DNA from: Bacteroidota bacterium
GTDB lineage: Bacteria > Bacteroidota > Bacteroidia > Chitinophagales > LD1
Reading direction: 5' to 3'
Length of the DNA stretch: 8,595 bases
Assembly (NCBI GenBank): GCA_028288545.1
Contig: JAQBNQ010000505.1
Coordinates: forward strand, 1 to 8,595
Both the position numbers and the translations under genes were made by a program. The notes beneath the pieces are model-generated. The model was given only the letters and a program-made list of their open reading frames with translations. It did not search any database and was not told where the DNA came from. How positions within the stretch are numbered: the first letter of the stretch is position 1; each line of letters begins with the position of its first letter. Positions 6,010 to 8,595 of this stretch are shown piece after piece.

Positions 6010-7478
6010 TTTTTCCTAATCAACAATACGTTGCAAACATCAGGAAATTGAACCGCACAGCGATAATTTTTTAACTGCGATGCATCATCATAAGTAGCAT
6101 AGTAGAATAAGGTTTGCGAAGCGGTATCAACCTGTTTATGATATTCGGTTAAACTGAGCCAGGGCGTTTTACCGGTACGGTTATAAAATCTAAAAGAAGG
6201 ATTGAATATCCAACTGGTGTTTAACTCAATTGTCTTCAATTCAGGATGCTCTAGTCGATAATCTCTTAAATAATTTTGTACCTCGTAAGTATGGGCATCG
6301 TACCACCATTCTTTTACAAAGTTAAAATGCACAGTATGATACAAATGCATCGAAAGAATAAAAATAAGCGCCGGTACTATAGTGTAGCGAAAAAGTTTTA
6401 TCTGTAAACTGATACCTCTCACTAAAAATGCAAACAAAAAGGCAAATAACACATAATAGCTAAGGGCAGTGCGTGTACTAAGATATGGCGTACCCATTAA
6501 AACTGTTTGAGCCATATTTACAAACCAGACTGCTGCGAGCATTAAGGTAGAGACAACCAGGGGGTTTGAAATGGCTAAGGTGCTGTTACGGATTATTTTA
6601 TATACTGAATAAACGGCTGCGATAGTAAAAACAATTACAACGCAATGCGCCATAAAGACCGGCTTAAAAAAAGTGTAGGTTTCTCCACCGTACAGAAACT
6701 CTTCCACCTGGTTAAGCAAAGTATCCTTAAAAAAACTTTCTCTTGACCAATAAACAAATTGATTAGTGGATTGCATTTTGTATAATGGTTGATAGCAAAG
6801 TGCCAAAAAGGCGATGGAAAGTAAACCCATGTTCAAAATCTGAAAAACATTTTTTCGCAGGGACTCCTTTGTTTTAACAGCATGTACAATTTGCAGCGTT
6901 AGCAGCACTATTTGAACCGCTGCCCAGTATATAAGTAACGTAAAATTTGCATAAGCCGCAAGCATCGAAAACAGAATGGCTAAATAATACCATCGCCTGC
7001 GAAATGAAAGCGAAAATCGCAAAACAGCATATACTGAACAGGCCATTAAGGCGTTCGACATTCCGTATCCCCTGGCCAATCCGAAAAAATCAAGGAGGAA
7101 AGGATTGCAAAATATTATGAAGAAAGGCAGGCAAAATAGGATTGGATCTTTTGAAAAATACCGAATTGAAATTAAGTACACAATAAAATAGAAAAGAACA
7201 AATGACAATATGTTGGGTAGTCTTAGCATCCATGGTTCAAATCCAAATACATGCTCGCTTAGTTTTATGCATAAAGTATTTAAAATATGATTTGTTGGCC
7301 AGTTATCTGTATACATCATTATTTCCCATACTGTAAACCGAGGGTAATCAAGGGTTGCTACTTGTTCATCGTGGGTAATCGGTAAGTGAACTGCCTTGTA
7401 TACCACTATATAAAGAAACACTGTGAAGAGCATTGCAACAGCAACTTTACGTGGCCAGTTATTTCGTAAATTAATCAT
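6006..7478 (-). CDS. Multi-pass membrane glycosyltransferase, GT-C / GT39-like
   Basis: A 490-residue inner-membrane protein with about 11 predicted membrane segments (first near 12-30, last near 365-380) and a soluble C-terminal part of about 105 residues. Right after the first segment, the outward-facing loop has THDEQ with Asp37-Glu38, which fits the acidic pair that binds the lipid-phosphate sugar donor in GT-C enzymes. Next come NWPTNHILNTLCIKL (59-73) and PWMLRLPNILSFVL (82-95), typical of the GT39/ArnT-like group, and LARGYGMS (134-141), common in related proteins. By family knowledge it would move a sugar from a polyprenyl-phosphate carrier to a protein, lipid or glycan outside the inner membrane; donor and acceptor cannot be told here. 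No other glycan genes are adjacent. The stop TAG interlocks with the TAA of the acetyltransferase gene. The start at 7478 is supported by a promoter-like element about 43 bases upstream. Confidence 0.85.
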   Translation of the reverse strand: MINLRNNWPRKVAVAMLFTVFLYIVVYKAVHLPITHDEQVATLDYPRFTVWEIMMYTDNWPTNHILNTLCIKLSEHVFGFEPWMLRLPNILSFVLFYFIVYLISIRYFSKDPILFCLPFFIIFCNPFLLDFFGLARGYGMSNALMACSVYAVLRFSLSFRRRWYYLAILFSMLAAYANFTLLIYWAAVQIVLLTLQIVHAVKTKESLRKNVFQILNMGLLSIAFLALCYQPLYKMQSTNQFVYWSRESFFKDTLLNQVEEFLYGGETYTFFKPVFMAHCVVIVFTIAAVYSVYKIIRNSTLAISNPLVVSTLMLAAVWFVNMAQTVLMGTPYLSTRTALSYYVLFAFLFAFLVRGISLQIKLFRYTIVPALIFILSMHLYHTVHFNFVKEWWYDAHTYEVQNYLRDYRLEHPELKTIELNTSWIFNPSFRFYNRTGKTPWLSLTEYHKQVDTASQTLFYYATYDDASQLKNYRCAVQFPDVCNVLLIRKN

Positions 7479-7510
7479 ACACTTTTTTTAAGAAATTACC
7501 CAAACGCGCT

Positions 7511-7520
7511 GTTGCGCAAC
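7511..7520. promoter_or_regulatory. Perfect 10-base palindrome, possible operator
   Basis: GTTGCGCAAC reads the same on both strands and touches the downstream edge of the minus-strand promoter candidate at 7521-7528, so it would cover the transcription start. This is where a repressor dimer would bind. It is short, and the flanking GCGC makes alternative pairings possible, so its function is only a suggestion. Confidence 0.3.
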
Positions 7521-7528
7521 CAAATCTA
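7521..7528 (-). promoter_or_regulatory. TAnnTTTG -7 promoter element of the glycosyltransferase gene
   Basis: On the minus strand this reads TAGATTTG, an exact match to the Bacteroidota -7 consensus. It lies 42 bases before the ATG, which gives a leader of about 35 bases, a normal length. No TTG occurs at the usual distance upstream, which lowers confidence. Confidence 0.45.
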
Positions 7529-7592
7529 TATTTTTAACCTTAATCCGCCCGCGGAATATATTGATCCTCATCATTTACTAAGCAGATATTTT

Positions 7593-7600
7593 TATCTTTA
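7593..7600 (+). promoter_or_regulatory. Near-consensus -7 element before the collagen-like gene
   Basis: Reads TATCTTTA, one base off TAnnTTTG, and ends 14 bases before the ATG. The leader that follows is AT-rich and has no Shine-Dalgarno sequence. No well-spaced TTG was found, so this is a weak call. Confidence 0.3.
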
Positions 7601-7614
7601 AATTAAACCGTTGA

Positions 7615-8595
7615 ATGAAAAAGAAATTAATTTTGCCTTTAGTCGCAATGTTGGCCATCTTCTCCTCAACTTTTGCACAAGCACCCCATAAGGTAAATTA
7701 CCAGGCAGTGGCACGGAATCCTTTTGGGCAACCTATACCTTTCCAAATTATAAGTCTTCGCTTAACTATAATTGATAGCGCCAGCAGCGGACCTATTCTG
7801 TACCAGGAAACATATTCACCTACCACTAATAACTACGGGCTTTTTACTGTAGTGATTGGAGATGGAATTCCAACTATCGGTAACTGGGCCGCAATCAATT
7901 GGGCGCATGGGGATAAGTACTTACAGGTTGAGATGGACCAATCAGGAGGGTCTCAATATTTATTTATGGGTGTATCGCAATTAATAAGTGTGCCCTATGC
8001 TTTATATGCAGAAACTGCGGGAAACAGTACCTCCGGCGCAACAGGACCGACAGGAGTTACCGGGCCAACCGGATCGACCGGTGATACGGGCACTACCGGG
8101 TCGACGGGAGTTACCGGACCAACGGGGCCAACCGCTGCCGGTACCACGGGTCAAACACTTTATTTTTCGGCAACAAATACAATTTCTTCCACCAGCAATC
8201 TATATAATGATGGAACTAATGTTGGTGTGGGCACTTCTAACCTGACTGAAAAGCTGGAAGTTAACGGAAGCGTAAAAATTCCTGCCGCAAATAATTATAA
8301 ATATGCGGCCCCTAAAAGGCTAAGTTATAGCGTATCGGGAGCAGCTTTTAATACTGAGAGCGACCATACCAGGTATATAGACAGCAGCGGGATAATCATT
8401 ACATCCAGAACCGTTATCTGGAGCCGCCTGTTTGCAGGAGTTAACCTTCCGGATGGTGCAGTTGTAACAAAAGTTGAGGCCTGGCTTTTGGATAATGACG
8501 CTACGGCGGGTAATGATTTTACTTCTGTTGATTTATGGCGACAGGACGTTTCTGTAGCTGACACCATTGGACACCAAACATTAATAGCTCAAACC
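7615..8595 (+). CDS. Secreted collagen-like surface/fibre protein, 3' end missing
   Basis: Partial gene: 327 codons are open from the ATG to the right edge with no stop. Residues 1-21 form a signal peptide (cleavage likely after FAQ or TFA). Residues about 22-136 form a beta-rich N-terminal module with VNYQAVARN, YGLFTVVIGDG, INWAHGDKYLQVEMD and ISVPYALYAETAGN, common in secreted proteins of this phylum. Eleven perfect Gly-X-Thr triplets (141-173) follow, then NVGVGTSNLTEKLEVNGSVKI (about 202-222), the short module that often precedes trimeric fibre domains. After that comes a beta-sandwich-like region with FAGVNLPDGAVVTKVEAW (about 273-290). Such proteins are thought to form trimeric stalks on the cell surface; adhesion or a structural role is inference. 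The C-terminus is missing, so a self-cleaving chaperone (S74) or a type IX sorting domain cannot be checked. Confidence 0.88.
   Translation, partial: MKKKLILPLVAMLAIFSSTFAQAPHKVNYQAVARNPFGQPIPFQIISLRLTIIDSASSGPILYQETYSPTTNNYGLFTVVIGDGIPTIGNWAAINWAHGDKYLQVEMDQSGGSQYLFMGVSQLISVPYALYAETAGNSTSGATGPTGVTGPTGSTGDTGTTGSTGVTGPTGPTAAGTTGQTLYFSATNTISSTSNLYNDGTNVGVGTSNLTEKLEVNGSVKIPAANNYKYAAPKRLSYSVSGAAFNTESDHTRYIDSSGIIITSRTVIWSRLFAGVNLPDGAVVTKVEAWLLDNDATAGNDFTSVDLWRQDVSVADTIGHQTLIAQT
8035..8133 (+). repeat. Collagen-like Gly-X-Thr repeat tract
   Basis: Eleven consecutive Gly-X-Thr codon triplets, where X is Ala, Pro, Val, Ser, Asp or Thr. At DNA level GGAGTTACCGG occurs at 8053-8063 and again at 8107-8117, 54 bases (six triplets) apart, so the tract partly repeats in a larger unit and could change length by slippage. 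Thr in the third position is the bacterial pattern, where hydroxyproline is not made. Confidence 0.9.

Noticed and set aside
8035..8133. Repeat tract considered as a CRISPR-like or satellite array
   Set aside because: The unit is 9 bases, in frame, and encodes perfect Gly-X-Thr triplets, so it is protein-coding repetition.
7988..8245. An 85-codon open frame on the plus strand, rich in Pro, Gln and Arg, inside the collagen-like gene
   Set aside because: It is the shifted reading of the Gly-X-Thr repeat; the main frame has a signal peptide and recognisable modules, so this one is a shadow.
8325..8567. An 80-codon open frame on the minus strand opposite the collagen-like gene
   Set aside because: No recognisable motif, and fully antisense to a well-supported coding region.
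1..8595. A new defence, mobile or biosynthetic system spanning several genes
   Set aside because: The genes alternate in strand, belong to unrelated families and carry no nuclease, transposase, toxin or assembly-line domain; nothing ties them into one system.

Overview
The window looks like ordinary chromosomal DNA from a member of the Bacteroidota, probably a free-living one. The evidence is the mix of gene families: lipoproteins with a Cys-Asn-Asn start, an outer-membrane protein of a type I know from this phylum, and a surface protein carrying a collagen-like Gly-X-Thr run followed by an NVGVGT...EKLEVNG module. Start codons lack Shine-Dalgarno sequences and have AT-rich leaders, and a few sites resemble the phylum's TAnnTTTG promoter element. 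No insertion sequence, phage gene, CRISPR array, tRNA or rRNA was seen.

Layout. Positions 1-1301 (minus) hold most of an exported PhoD-like phosphatase/phosphodiesterase whose C-terminus runs off the left edge. Just upstream and on the same strand, 1329-3473 is a lipoprotein peptidase of the prolyl oligopeptidase family (S9) with an intact Ser/Asp/His triad; the 27-base gap allows co-transcription. A divergent spacer leads to 3607-4521 (plus), an outer-membrane barrel-type protein of unknown role. It ends at a strong hairpin that also serves the convergent gene 4583-5287 (minus), a lipoprotein made of two tandem alpha/beta-barrel-like units. A second divergent spacer leads to 5404-6009 (plus), a GNAT acetyltransferase. 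Its end overlaps by 4 bases the end of 6006-7478 (minus), a multi-pass GT-C-type glycosyltransferase. A third divergent spacer, with a good promoter match and a 10-base palindrome, precedes 7615-8595 (plus), a secreted collagen-like surface protein cut by the right edge.

Most products are predicted to be exported: periplasmic hydrolases, lipoproteins, an outer-membrane protein, a membrane glycosyltransferase and a surface protein. Apart from the PhoD/peptidase pair, the genes alternate in strand and do not form one operon. I see no shared pathway and no convincing evidence of a new multi-gene system. The points worth a second look are local: a repeat-built lipoprotein with an unusually conserved stretch of DNA, an altered nucleophile motif in the peptidase, the conserved outer-membrane protein of unknown role, and the collagen-like surface protein.
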